DNA from: Treponema sp. UBA1226 | GTDB taxonomy: Bacteria > Spirochaetota > Spirochaetia > Treponematales > Treponemataceae | Direction: 5' to 3' | Assembly (NCBI GenBank): GCA_002309195.1 | Contig: DBWY01000004.1 | Coordinates: forward strand, 86,211-150,210 | Length of the DNA: 64,000 nucleotides | Shown: one piece after another, positions 17,748 to 26,863 of the stretch | How positions within the stretch are numbered: the stretch's first letter is position 1 | How the letters are laid out: every line of letters starts with the position of its first letter | Program-made: the position numbers and the translations under genes | The notes under the pieces: model-generated | What the model was told of the DNA's origin: nothing | Databases searched by the model: none | Seen by the model: the letters and a program-made list of their open reading frames with translations, nothing else

Positions 17748-19063
17748 TCTTCTATTAAAACTGTTTCTTTAGATTTTTTCAAGGACGCCCAGTTAACATT
17801 TCTTGTAACAAACATTATTGCAGCAAGTACTATGAATGCAAAGATTGAACCAAACAAAAGCGCATAGTCTTCTGACTGTAAGCACACGTAAAGGTAACCG
17901 TACAAGAGTGCAAAAAGCAGAGCCATTATTCCGCCGAGATTTATTTTTTTACAGATTAATGCTATGTAAACCGAAACTAAAAGTCCTGATGCAATGCTTC
18001 CGAGGAAATATGAAAAACCAAAATTAATATGTTCGCTTAATGCAAGAAGCAAAAGGAAGAACAATACGCTTGCAGCTCCCGACAAAAGATAATTTACCGG
18101 ATGAAGATTTATTCCTGCAAAGATCTCAAGTAAGAATAATGCTATAAACGGAACAACTATAAAAAGGAATGCGTAATTAAATGCCCTGTGAAGCTTATTA
18201 TAAATATTTACCGGCTGAATATAATCAAATCCGATTTCATTTCTTGCATCACCTGAGTCAAACGGAATATACCACGAAGAAGTAAAGCCTTCTTTTGTAA
18301 GTTCTCTTTCTGTCGGAATATACGAATAATCCGTAAATCCCGGGCTTGGCCAGTCAGATTTAATATCAAGCTTTGTTTCCTGCGAAATAAGTTTTAAAGA
18401 AAATTTCTCTGCTCCACGAATTTTATAATCTGATTTAAATACAACCGGGCTGTTTCCCAAAGGAATTTTTGCTGTGATGCATTTACTGATTTTTGCACTT
18501 TTTGACATTGAATATGCTGTAGCATAATCGATTTCTGTGTATTCAACAGGATAAACCTTATCACCAATTTTAAAAACCGGTTTTTCCATTAAAGAACGGT
18601 CAGAAACTTCTACGCAGAACATTGCGTTTGCATAGCTGTAAGTATTCCGTGTCTTTGTTTTAAGTTCACTAAAATCAAAAGTTGCCTCATATGAAACATC
18701 TCCTGAATAAATCGGGAAAGAATATATTCCGATATTTCGTTCCTGCGTTTTAAGATCCGCACTTGATTTAACAGAAGATGGACGTATATATTCATTTGCC
18801 CAGACTGTTTCATAATATATCTGGTCTTTTGAATTACGTCTTTTCTCCTGATATGAATAAGGAATTACAAGAAATACATCTTCGATAACAAAATTTCCTC
18901 CTGCTCCATTGATAATCGAAGACTTTGCATGATTGTATTCATATTCACGGTCAGAAAGTTTTGAACCTGTAAACAGATTTGCGACAATCAATACGATTAC
19001 AATTGCAAAAATAAATACAAGCTTTAACACAATTGAATCTGCCTTTAGTGTTTTTTTAACCAT
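17744..19063 (-). CDS. creD: CreD-like inner membrane protein
   Basis: 439 residues: an N-terminal membrane anchor (about 12-30), a long periplasmic region, and about five or six membrane segments from residue 290 on. The family is shown by QERNIGIYSFPIYSGDV (the CreD RRRGIY-type motif), the FDxxxL that follows, and the polytopic C-terminus. E. coli CreD is induced by CreBC and affects envelope properties. Good SD AAGGGG before ATG 19063. The 94-bp upstream gap holds TTGACA with only a weak -10, so a private promoter is possible but not convincing. Confidence 0.85.
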   Translation of the reverse strand: MVKKTLKADSIVLKLVFIFAIVIVLIVANLFTGSKLSDREYEYNHAKSSIINGAGGNFVIEDVFLVIPYSYQEKRRNSKDQIYYETVWANEYIRPSSVKSSADLKTQERNIGIYSFPIYSGDVSYEATFDFSELKTKTRNTYSYANAMFCVEVSDRSLMEKPVFKIGDKVYPVEYTEIDYATAYSMSKSAKISKCITAKIPLGNSPVVFKSDYKIRGAEKFSLKLISQETKLDIKSDWPSPGFTDYSYIPTERELTKEGFTSSWYIPFDSGDARNEIGFDYIQPVNIYNKLHRAFNYAFLFIVVPFIALFLLEIFAGINLHPVNYLLSGAASVLFFLLLLALSEHINFGFSYFLGSIASGLLVSVYIALICKKINLGGIMALLFALLYGYLYVCLQSEDYALLFGSIFAFIVLAAIMFVTRNVNWASLKKSKETVLIEE

Positions 19064-19157
19064 AATTTTACCCCTTAAGTAATTTATTTATGGTTAAACT
19101 GTAAGATAGAATTGTGTCAAAAATGTGGCAGAATTTTGTTATTTTAATCCGTTTTCT

Positions 19158-20870
19158 TTACAATACCGGAACTCTAAATACAAACTTTGCGCCGCCAAGC
19201 TCATCACTGTTTCCAGCCTCGATACTGCCTTCAAGCGAATCTGTAATTGCCTTTACAATCGAAAGTCCAAGTCCAGTATGGCTTGATTTCTGCGCTTCTT
19301 CACGCTCAGAATAGAATCTGTCAAAGATTTTTTCAAAGGACTCAGCAGGGAGCCCGCGGCCGTTATCTTCTACGGTCATGACAAAAAATTCTGTGTTTCG
19401 ACTTGATTTTTCTGCCGTATTACGTAAAGCGTTCTCGACACGCGCTGTAACCTTGACCTTTGTTCCAAAACTCAACGCATTGTCGATAAGGTTTTCTGCG
19501 ACACGCTCGATGTAATCAGAAGGAATTTTTATATCAATATTTCCCTGCTGCGGCAAAAAAATGACTTCGCGGTCCGGATAATTTTTTTCAAGCCTTATAA
19601 TTATATTTTTAATGAAAGAATTTACTTCAATAACTTCTGCCTCATCGTTAACTGACGCATCTCCCCTTTCTACTCCGGCATCGATTTTAGAAATATTCCG
19701 TATTCCGCTTAAAAGATTTTGAAGATGAGAAACTTCATCGATAACGGCGCGGCTTAATTCTTCCTGCTCTTTTTTATCAAGCTCGCCGGAACCTAAAAGC
19801 TCTGCAGAAGTTCTTATTGCCGTAAGAGGGTTTTTAAACTCGTGCGAAATATCAGAAGAAAAGGCCTGGGAAAATTTTATGCGTTTGTTAAGACGTTCAA
19901 CTAAAAGAGTAAATGAGCGCGAAAGCTCTCCTATTTCGTCGCGGCGTTTTTTACCGGTAAAATCTGTAAAGAAAATGCGGCCTTTTTTATCGGCGCACGA
20001 GTTTGCCTCTTTTGAAAGCCGCTTTAACGGATACGAAATCCTGAACGCTAAAAAAAGCGCTATGAGAACGACCGCAATAAGCGATTTTACAAAAATGCGC
20101 GCAAGGTCCTGTCTTAATTCATAAAGGTTCTGAAGGATTTTATAAGTTGAACGGCTCACTAAAACTACACCGATTACATCATCCCCGTTTTTTACAGGAA
20201 TAGCTGAATAAATCGTAATCGAAACCTGTCCGCCGGAAGAAAATCGTGTCATTGCGCCGTAGTTTCCGTTTAAGGCTTTTAAAACTTCGGCTCCGTCGAA
20301 AATTTCTTTATTTATGTAAAAATCAGCCGTGTCATAAAGAAGAGCTCTGGGCGGCTTAAAAAGCTTTCTGTAAATACGGAACGGAATAGAAAACAGGCGG
20401 TAGATAAAAGGTTCTTTTTCACCCGCGCGCGACTGTTGAATCTGTTTTTCACTTTCGCGCGATTGTTTATCTTGCAAGTCTTTATCAGAAACATCACCCG
20501 GCTTAATATCCATCCGGCTTGAATCTGCAATCAAAGTTTTGTCAGGCGCAATTATTCGTATACGGCAGTCAAACTGGCCGTTCATATTTTCAAGCAGTTT
20601 ATAAGCATAGCCGGCATCAATTTTGTTTTCGCCAGCATCCCCGGCACTTACCGCGATGTTTGAAGATCCTGCAGCGTCTGAAGTGATGACAGCCGAAACA
20701 AGAGCAGACGCAACAAGACGTCCCTGCTGAACATTCGAGCGCTCCATCATATCAAGCTGCTGCTTTTCATAAGTCTTTAACGCCATCATTACCGCAACCG
20801 GAATAAAGGCAACGATTATGAGGAAAACCGAAATCTGTAAACTTATGCTTATAAAAAATTTCTTTTTCAT
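19158..20870 (-). CDS. Membrane sensor histidine kinase (CreC-like by context)
   Basis: 570 residues. TM1 at about 8-30, an extracytoplasmic sensor of some 220 residues, TM2 at about 261-278, a HAMP-like linker, then the kinase core: H-box with His343 (SHEFKNPLT), N-box NLIDNALSFG, and G-boxes EDNGRGLP and TGLGLSIVKAI. The phosphoacceptor and ATP-binding residues look intact. The ATG overlaps the gltX stop by four bases, so it is cotranscribed with gltX. Its proximity to CreD and an OmpR-type regulator supports a CreBC-like system. The sensor domain is Lys/Gln/Ser-rich near residues 130-155, not obviously like E. coli CreC. Confidence 0.88.
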   Translation of the reverse strand: MKKKFFISISLQISVFLIIVAFIPVAVMMALKTYEKQQLDMMERSNVQQGRLVASALVSAVITSDAAGSSNIAVSAGDAGENKIDAGYAYKLLENMNGQFDCRIRIIAPDKTLIADSSRMDIKPGDVSDKDLQDKQSRESEKQIQQSRAGEKEPFIYRLFSIPFRIYRKLFKPPRALLYDTADFYINKEIFDGAEVLKALNGNYGAMTRFSSGGQVSITIYSAIPVKNGDDVIGVVLVSRSTYKILQNLYELRQDLARIFVKSLIAVVLIALFLAFRISYPLKRLSKEANSCADKKGRIFFTDFTGKKRRDEIGELSRSFTLLVERLNKRIKFSQAFSSDISHEFKNPLTAIRTSAELLGSGELDKKEQEELSRAVIDEVSHLQNLLSGIRNISKIDAGVERGDASVNDEAEVIEVNSFIKNIIIRLEKNYPDREVIFLPQQGNIDIKIPSDYIERVAENLIDNALSFGTKVKVTARVENALRNTAEKSSRNTEFFVMTVEDNGRGLPAESFEKIFDRFYSEREEAQKSSHTGLGLSIVKAITDSLEGSIEAGNSDELGGAKFVFRVPVL

Positions 20871-22438
20871 ATCGATGCAAGAGTCTTTTCGATTCTTGCA
20901 AGTGATTTTTCTTTCCCGAGAACTATAATCGAACCGATTAATGGAGGTGAAACACGGCTTCCTGTTACTGCCATACGGATCGGCATCATAAAGTCACCGA
21001 GTTTAATTCCAAGAGCTTCGGCCTTTGACTTAGCAAGGTTTTCTGCTCCTTCGTGGTCAAGTGTAAAGCACTGTTCAACAAAGTCCTTTGCAGCTTCTAA
21101 AACTTCTTTTGTCTTTGCAAGATCAAGCTTTTTAGGAACAATCTGTTCAACAGGTGGAACTGCAGGTTCTGTAAACATAAAGTGAACCATTTCTGCAGCT
21201 TCTGTAAGGAACTTAAGGCGTTCCTGAATCAAAGGCATAAGTCCCATCAATGTTTTTTCAACATCTTCGCTCGACATATTCATTGATTTATCAACGCAGT
21301 AAGGCTTTCCGTCTTCTCCCATTGCAACACCAGAGAACTCAGGTCCTACATTTGGTTTTGGCTGTGGGTTTTCAGGATTGATTTCAAGAGTTGCATCTCC
21401 TGTTCCTGTAATGAACGGAAGAGTCCACTTATAAAGTTCTTCTGTAGAAAGCTGTCTGATATAGTTTGCGTTGTAGTATTCAAGCTTTTTGTAGTCGAAT
21501 ACTGCAGGCGCTTTATTTAAATGCTCAAGCTTAAAATCTTTTGCAAGTTCTTCGAGAGTATAGAATTCTTTTCCTTCAACATAAGAGCAACCGAGCATTG
21601 CAACGTAGTTTACGATTGCCTGTGGAAGATAACCACGTGCGCGGAATTCATTTAAAGAAGTTGAACCGTGTCTCTTACTTAATTTCTTTCCGTCTGCACC
21701 ATTTACCATTGGAAGATGACAGAACTCAGGGTGTTCCCATCCGAAAGACTTATACATCTGAACATGAAGCGGTGTCGAAGGAATCCATTCCTGAGCGCGC
21801 ATTACATGACTTATTTTCATCATGTGATCGTCAACGATGTTTGCAAGGTGATAAGTCGGGAAACCGTCACTCTTTAACAAAACAGGATCCGGAGAAATAT
21901 CTTCGTTTTTCCATTCGATGTCGCCTAAGATGTGATCGTGGAATTTTGTAGTTCCTTCCATCGGAACTTTAAGACGGATTACATAAGGTTTTCCGGCATC
22001 AAGATTTGCCTTAACTTCTTCTGGAGTCAAGTGACGGCAGTTTCTGTCGTAACCCGGTGCCATTTTATTTTCTGTCTGAATTTTTCTAATGCGGTCAAGG
22101 CGTTCTGAGTCACAGAAGCAGTAATAAGCTTCGCCGTTTTCGATAAGCTTCATTGCATATTCTTTGTAAAGTTCAAATCTTTCTGACTGAACATAAGGTC
22201 CGTATTCGCCGCCCTTTTCGCCGCCTTCATCCCAGTCGATTCCAAGCCAGCTCATTGTGTCATAAAGATTCTTTACATATTTCTCGTCATAACGTGTACG
22301 GTCTGTGTCCTCAAGACGAAGAATAAATTTTCCACCCTGTGAGCGTGCATATAAATAATTGAACAATGCAGTACGAACTCCACCGATGTGCTGCAATCCT
22401 GTTGGACTTGGTGCATATCTTACGCGAACTTCACTCAT
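20867..22438 (-). CDS. gltX: Glutamyl-tRNA synthetase
   Basis: 523 residues from the ATG at 22436-22438 (AGGGG seven bases upstream); an in-frame ATG eight codons earlier has no SD. Class I synthetase motifs are HIGG in PTGLQHIGGVRT, RLEDTDRTR, and the KMSKS variant KKLSKRHGS. It charges tRNA-Glu and may also charge tRNA-Gln for transamidation. A Pro/Asn/Gly-rich stretch between the catalytic and anticodon-binding parts (about residues 355-390) looks like an insert. First gene of the run gltX - sensor kinase - creD - regulator - vanZ-like - EAL. Confidence 0.95.
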   Translation of the reverse strand: MSEVRVRYAPSPTGLQHIGGVRTALFNYLYARSQGGKFILRLEDTDRTRYDEKYVKNLYDTMSWLGIDWDEGGEKGGEYGPYVQSERFELYKEYAMKLIENGEAYYCFCDSERLDRIRKIQTENKMAPGYDRNCRHLTPEEVKANLDAGKPYVIRLKVPMEGTTKFHDHILGDIEWKNEDISPDPVLLKSDGFPTYHLANIVDDHMMKISHVMRAQEWIPSTPLHVQMYKSFGWEHPEFCHLPMVNGADGKKLSKRHGSTSLNEFRARGYLPQAIVNYVAMLGCSYVEGKEFYTLEELAKDFKLEHLNKAPAVFDYKKLEYYNANYIRQLSTEELYKWTLPFITGTGDATLEINPENPQPKPNVGPEFSGVAMGEDGKPYCVDKSMNMSSEDVEKTLMGLMPLIQERLKFLTEAAEMVHFMFTEPAVPPVEQIVPKKLDLAKTKEVLEAAKDFVEQCFTLDHEGAENLAKSKAEALGIKLGDFMMPIRMAVTGSRVSPPLIGSIIVLGKEKSLARIEKTLASI

Positions 22439-22499
22439 TACAAAACCCCTTATATTGCGCAAAAAGCGCTTCTTATTTTTATCTTAAAAGTTGAATTCT

Positions 22500-22528
22500 A
22501 TTATAGTAAATTTTTTGATTATGCTCAA
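22500..22528 (-). promoter_or_regulatory. gltX promoter
   Basis: Minus sense: TTGAGC (22528-22523), 17-bp spacer, TATAAT (22505-22500). Predicted start near 22493 gives a leader of about 55 nt with an SD. Confidence 0.7.
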
Positions 22529-22546
22529 TCTACTTTGAATTCTGCC

Positions 22547-23467
22547 CTACTTTATCTGCTCTTTAACCCACGGTAAAAGCCATTCTTCGTTCCAGTGAGT
22601 TTCCTGTACAAACTTTCCGTTTCCCATACCAAATCCATGGTCGCCTGTTTCGTTCAGTATAAAAACATGCGGAACTCCGGCCTTTGTTAAAGCCTGGTCA
22701 AGACGAACAGAATTTTCATACATTACGGTCCTGTCATCCTTGTTTGTAAGAAGAAAAACCGGGCACATATCACGCGTCATCTGTTTTTCAAGCGAAAACT
22801 TATCAAGCATTTCCTGACTCGGATTTTTTCCGATGAGACTCTTTCTTGACCACGCGTGTCCGATATCATACTGCATCGAAACTACAGGATAAATCGGCAT
22901 TACGAAATTCGGTTTTAAACTTACGCTCGTACTGATGCCGTATTTTGAAAGTTCATTTTCTTTATCACCAAAAGAACCTGCCATAACGACCAGATGACCG
23001 CCTGCAGAAAATCCGATTGCACCGATTTTATTTACGTTAATTTTCCATTCAGCTGCGTTCTCACGCACAATCTGTATCGAGCGCTGGATATCTTCAAGCA
23101 TTGCAGGATGATGAAAGCCTTCCTGTGAAACACGATATCTTAAAACAAAGGCGTTGATTCCATGACTTTTAAACCATGCTGCAACTTTTTTTCCCTCGTG
23201 ACCCATTCCAAGATGATGATAGCTTCCGCCCGGACACACGATAACTGCAGCGCCTGTATTTATTTTTTCATCCGCAAAATACGGAATCAGATAACTTATA
23301 TTTGCACCGCGAACTTTTTTTTGAGGCGCTTTTGTTTTTTCTACATCACGCCAGATTTTTATTTTAGCTGAACTGTTATAAAGCGATTTTTCCTGTGCAT
23401 AAAAAGCAGACACGAAAAAAAAGCTTAATACAGCTGCTGTAATTTTTTTTAAGCAATTGTTTTTCAA
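22547..23467 (-). CDS. Secreted alpha/beta-hydrolase esterase (acetyl-xylan/feruloyl esterase-like)
   Basis: 306 residues with a signal peptide (hydrophobic 8-22, AYAQ-like cleavage region near 25). The oxyanion-hole motif VCPGGSYHHLG with EGKKVA and LRYRV, the nucleophile elbow GFSAGG, Asp in TNKDDRTV and His in TGDHGFG form a complete Ser-Asp-His set. The pattern resembles esterases of plant-polysaccharide degraders, so I infer a deacetylase or esterase acting on hemicellulose-type esters in the periplasm. Start is TTG at 23465-23467 with AGGGAGAG upstream. It lies 15 bp after the HAD gene. Confidence 0.8.
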   Translation of the reverse strand: MKNNCLKKITAAVLSFFFVSAFYAQEKSLYNSSAKIKIWRDVEKTKAPQKKVRGANISYLIPYFADEKINTGAAVIVCPGGSYHHLGMGHEGKKVAAWFKSHGINAFVLRYRVSQEGFHHPAMLEDIQRSIQIVRENAAEWKINVNKIGAIGFSAGGHLVVMAGSFGDKENELSKYGISTSVSLKPNFVMPIYPVVSMQYDIGHAWSRKSLIGKNPSQEMLDKFSLEKQMTRDMCPVFLLTNKDDRTVMYENSVRLDQALTKAGVPHVFILNETGDHGFGMGNGKFVQETHWNEEWLLPWVKEQIK

Positions 23468-23482
23468 AATTCTCTCCCTTAT

Positions 23483-24133
23483 CTATAAAATCTCTTTTAA
23501 AATCGAAACCGGCTTTCCTATTTTATAACAAAGTTTTTTTATTTCTTCTGTCGGTTCAATTCTGTCAGGTATCATAACAGGAACATACCCTGCAGCGTGA
23601 CAGCTTTTTATTCCGTTAGGGCTGTCCTCTACTCCGACACAAAACTCAGGCGCAATACCAAGCTCTTTTGCAGCCTTTAAATAAATATCCGGTGCCGGTT
23701 TTGAGTTTTTAATTTCATCACCGAAAGTCCATACGTCAAAAAAATCATAGATGTCCACTGCCTTAAGCTGTCTTGTCGCAGTAACACGTCTTGTGCTTGT
23801 AGAAAGAGCAAGCTTATAACCTTTGCCCTTTAAGTATTCAAGAGTCTCTCTTACTTGAGGCAAAAGCGGAATTCCTTTAGTAAATTCAACTTCATGAAAA
23901 TAAACGCTAAAGTCTTCAAAAAACTTAGGGCAGTTAAAATCTTTTCCGTAACGGGCCTTAAGCTGGGTAGCCATGAGGTCTGTGTTGCAGCCGCGGTTTT
24001 CACGTATCGCATCTTCGATATCAGGAAGGTTCATTTCGTTTGCAAGCCTTACCCAGATTTCGTCACAAATAGATTCAGAATCAATCAAAACACCGTCCAT
24101 GTCAAAAACGACGGCCTTAATATTAGTCAACAT
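23483..24133 (-). CDS. HAD-superfamily sugar-phosphatase / beta-phosphoglucomutase-like protein
   Basis: 216 residues from the ATG at 24131-24133. HAD motifs: DMDGVLIDSE (nucleophile and acid/base Asp), STSTRR (motif II), Lys in SKPAPDIY (motif III), VEDSPNG (motif IV). The cap is the alpha-helical type of beta-phosphoglucomutase and sugar-phosphatase relatives; substrate unknown. The ATG lies 7 nt after a TATTAT -10 box and has no SD, so the mRNA is predicted leaderless. An ATG three codons upstream (24140-24142) overlaps the -10 box and is rejected. Cotranscribed with the esterase. Confidence 0.83.
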   Translation of the reverse strand: MLTNIKAVVFDMDGVLIDSESICDEIWVRLANEMNLPDIEDAIRENRGCNTDLMATQLKARYGKDFNCPKFFEDFSVYFHEVEFTKGIPLLPQVRETLEYLKGKGYKLALSTSTRRVTATRQLKAVDIYDFFDVWTFGDEIKNSKPAPDIYLKAAKELGIAPEFCVGVEDSPNGIKSCHAAGYVPVMIPDRIEPTEEIKKLCYKIGKPVSILKEIL

Positions 24134-24140
24134 AGCGTAC

Positions 24141-24169
24141 ATAATATATTAAAATCGCTCCCATAGCAA
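24141..24169 (-). promoter_or_regulatory. Promoter of the HAD gene, predicted leaderless
   Basis: Minus sense: TTGCTA (24169-24164), 17-bp spacer, TATTAT (24146-24141), then 7 nt to the ATG at 24133. The -35 lies inside the outer arm of the adjacent palindromic repeat. Confidence 0.6.
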
Positions 24170-24325
24170 TGTGACGTAAAAAGGTTCTGAGCGTTCGCGA
24201 GCCGTAGGCGAGTCGGATTGCCAACGCTCGTGAGAGCGTACGTAAATTGCTTCCTAAAGCAAAACGAAGTATACCACTTACGCTCAGCCAGTTTTTTTCT
24301 GTCCCATTGCTATTCGCGCGGTTTT
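24151..24325. repeat. Nested palindromic repeat (MITE-like), copy A
   Basis: About 175 bp with long imperfect terminal inverted repeats. Perfect blocks are ATAGCAATG (24163-24171) / CATTGCTAT (24305-24313) and CTGAGCGT (24187-24194) / ACGCTCAG (24280-24287), with A/T runs pairing between them. Inside are two hairpins: ACGCTC/GAGCGT (24224-24239) and TTGCTT/AAGCAA (24247-24262). It fills most of the space between the divergent HAD and lon promoters. No ORF or transposase. The plan (A-run, then CT(G/A)AGCG) recurs in the repeat at 61618-61790. Confidence 0.65.
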
Positions 24326-24342
24326 GCCATATCCTTTTTTCC

Positions 24343-24371
24343 TTGAATTTTACCCCTTTTATTCGTATATT
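24343..24371 (+). promoter_or_regulatory. lon promoter, predicted leaderless
   Basis: TTGAAT (24343-24348), 17-bp spacer, TATATT (24366-24371), then 6 nt to the ATG at 24378. No heat-shock operator (CIRCE) is visible. Confidence 0.65.
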
Positions 24372-24377
24372 AAGATT

Positions 24378-26801
24378 ATGAAGAAGAAAAATGATAAAAA
24401 TTCAGATATAGAAGTCGTTATTACAGAAGAAGACGGGACTCAGAAAAAGCAGAACAGTGCAAATTCCATCGTCTCTGTAGAACAGATTTTACCAAATAAA
24501 CTCCACATTATTCCTATTTCAGGAAGACCTATTTTCCCGGGCATTTTTACGCCTCTTATGGTTTCATCCGGCGAAGACGTTAAAGCCGTTGACGAGTCTT
24601 ACAACGACGACGGCTTTTTAGGTATCATAATGACTAAAACCGATGACGAGGCCCCTGGTGCTTCAAATCTTTACGAAATCGGAACGGTCGCAAGAATAAT
24701 CAAGAAAATCAATCTTCCAGATGGCGGAATAAACATTTTTATCTCGACAATCAAGCGTTTTAAAATCCGAAAGGTTTTAAATAATAAAAATCCTATTCTG
24801 GCCACAGTAGAATATCTTGACGACGAAGAAGATTCAACTTTCGAAGTAAAGGCTTTAACCCGCGCCCTCGTAAGCGAAATGAAAGAAATTTCTGACAACA
24901 ACCCTATGTTCTCAGAAGAAATGCGCCTTAACATGGTAAACATCGACAAACCTGGAAAGGTGGCAGATTTCGTTGCTTCGATTCTTAACGTAGAAAAAGA
25001 AGACCAGCAGCGCGTTCTTGAAACTATAAACGTGCGCCAGCGCCTTGAACAGGTTTTAGTCTTCATCAAAAAAGAACAGGAACTCCTTCGCATTCAGAAA
25101 AAAATTCAGACTGAACTTAATGAAAAAATCGAAAAGAATCAGAGAGAATATTTTTTACGCGAAGAATTAAAATCGATTCAGGAAGAACTGGGAACAGATT
25201 CTCACGGCAACCAGAACGATTACACAAAATTTAAGGAAAAAATCGAAAGCTTAAAATTCGAAGGCGAAATTAAAGAAACCGTCGAAAGCGAACTTGCAAA
25301 ATTCAACCTGATGGAACCTAATTCATCAGAATATATCGTAACAAGAAATTATCTTGAGCTTGTCTGTGCCCTTCCATGGAAGACAGACGAAATCGAAGAT
25401 TTCAATCTTGAAAACGCGAAAAAGATTCTTGAACACGACCACTACGGACTTGAAGATGTAAAAAAAAGAATCATGGAATACCTTGCAGTGCGCAAGTTAA
25501 AAAAAGACAACAAGGGTTCGATTCTTCTTTTAGTCGGACCTCCGGGAGTTGGAAAAACTTCTGTCGGCCACTCGATTGCAAACGCAATGAATAAAAAATT
25601 CTACAGATTCTCTGTAGGCGGAATGCATGACGAAGCAGAAATCAAAGGACACAGAAGAACATACATCGGTGCAATGAGCGGAAAAATCATTCAGGGGTTA
25701 AAGATTACAAAATCAAAATCTCCTGTATTCATGATTGACGAAATCGATAAAATGGGTACAAGTCATAACGGAGACCCGGCTTCGGCATTACTCGAAGTCT
25801 TAGATCCTGAACAGAATGTTTCGTTCAGGGATAATTATCTTGATCTTCCGTTTGACGTTTCGAATGTATTTTTCATTCTTACGGCAAACACACTCGATTC
25901 GATTCCAGGTCCGCTTTTAGACAGAGCAGAAGTAATTTCGCTTTCGGGCTATATCGATCAGGAAAAAATTCAGATTGCAAAAAAATATCTTATTCCTAAA
26001 AACCTCGAAAAAAACGGGCTTAAAAAGAATCAGATAAAATATACAAACGCTTCACTCGTAAAAATCGCAGAAGAATATGCGCGCGAAGCCGGTGTCAGAA
26101 ACTTTGAAAAATGCATCGATAAAGTAAACCGAAAAATAATTACAAAAATGCTTTCAGAAGCAAAACCGGATACGACAAAAGTCTTTACAATCGATTCACC
26201 TGACCTTGCAGAATATCTTGGAAAACCAGTATTCGATGAGTCAGAAATCAAAAAGGCTTCAAAACCCGGAACTGCAATCGGCCTTGCATGGACAAGCATG
26301 GGCGGCGACACACTTTTACTCGAAGCAATTTCATTCCCTGGAAAAGGCGAACTCCAGCTTACAGGACAGATGGGCGATGTAATGAAAGAATCGGCTCAGA
26401 TTGCATTTAACTATGTAAAGCAGTACGTCGAAGAAAAAGGAATCAAGGATTCTGAATGGTTCGAAAAAAATACGATTCACCTTCATATTCCTGAAGGTGC
26501 AACGCCAAAAGACGGACCTAGCGCCGGAATTACGATGGCAACTACATTCCTGTCGCTTTTAAGCGGAAAGACTATAAAGAAAAACCTTGCAATGACAGGA
26601 GAACTCTCGCTTACAGGCCAGGTTTTACCTATCGGTGGTCTTCGAGAAAAGACAGTTGCCGCACGCCGCAATAAGATTAAGACAATCATAATTCCAAAGG
26701 CAAACCTTCGCGACCTGGATGAAATTCCTGATCACGTCAAAGCCGGAATCAAATTTATAAGCGTGACGGATGTCCGCGAAGTCTTAAACATGGTATTCTA
26801 A
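24378..26801 (+). CDS. lon: ATP-dependent protease La (LonA)
   Basis: 807 residues from the ATG at 24378, chosen over an upstream in-frame ATG at 24324 because the promoter lies between them. The N-terminal substrate domain (about 40-240, beginning PISGRPIFPG) is followed by a coiled-coil helix, the AAA+ module with Walker A GPPGVGKTS near residue 387 and Walker B MIDEIDK, and a protease domain with Ser715 in DGPSAG and a Lys about 43 residues later in REKTVAARR. It degrades misfolded and regulatory proteins in the cytosol. No SD precedes the ATG; the -10 box ends 6 nt upstream, so the transcript should be leaderless. Confidence 0.96.
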   Translation: MKKKNDKNSDIEVVITEEDGTQKKQNSANSIVSVEQILPNKLHIIPISGRPIFPGIFTPLMVSSGEDVKAVDESYNDDGFLGIIMTKTDDEAPGASNLYEIGTVARIIKKINLPDGGINIFISTIKRFKIRKVLNNKNPILATVEYLDDEEDSTFEVKALTRALVSEMKEISDNNPMFSEEMRLNMVNIDKPGKVADFVASILNVEKEDQQRVLETINVRQRLEQVLVFIKKEQELLRIQKKIQTELNEKIEKNQREYFLREELKSIQEELGTDSHGNQNDYTKFKEKIESLKFEGEIKETVESELAKFNLMEPNSSEYIVTRNYLELVCALPWKTDEIEDFNLENAKKILEHDHYGLEDVKKRIMEYLAVRKLKKDNKGSILLLVGPPGVGKTSVGHSIANAMNKKFYRFSVGGMHDEAEIKGHRRTYIGAMSGKIIQGLKITKSKSPVFMIDEIDKMGTSHNGDPASALLEVLDPEQNVSFRDNYLDLPFDVSNVFFILTANTLDSIPGPLLDRAEVISLSGYIDQEKIQIAKKYLIPKNLEKNGLKKNQIKYTNASLVKIAEEYAREAGVRNFEKCIDKVNRKIITKMLSEAKPDTTKVFTIDSPDLAEYLGKPVFDESEIKKASKPGTAIGLAWTSMGGDTLLLEAISFPGKGELQLTGQMGDVMKESAQIAFNYVKQYVEEKGIKDSEWFEKNTIHLHIPEGATPKDGPSAGITMATTFLSLLSGKTIKKNLAMTGELSLTGQVLPIGGLREKTVAARRNKIKTIIIPKANLRDLDEIPDHVKAGIKFISVTDVREVLNMVF

Positions 26802-26863
26802 AAATCCGCGCGATGCCGGTTTAGAAAAAAAATCCCGCACCGCCACTTTTATCCGGCTCTGCC

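Noticed and set aside
19064..19157. Private creD promoter
   Set aside because: TTGACA is present but no acceptable -10 lies at 16-18 bp, so operon read-through is equally likely.
26802..26863. Terminator between lon and the kinase gene
   Set aside because: Only a weak GCCGG/CCGGC pairing with a long loop; the T run is not directly after a stem on either strand.
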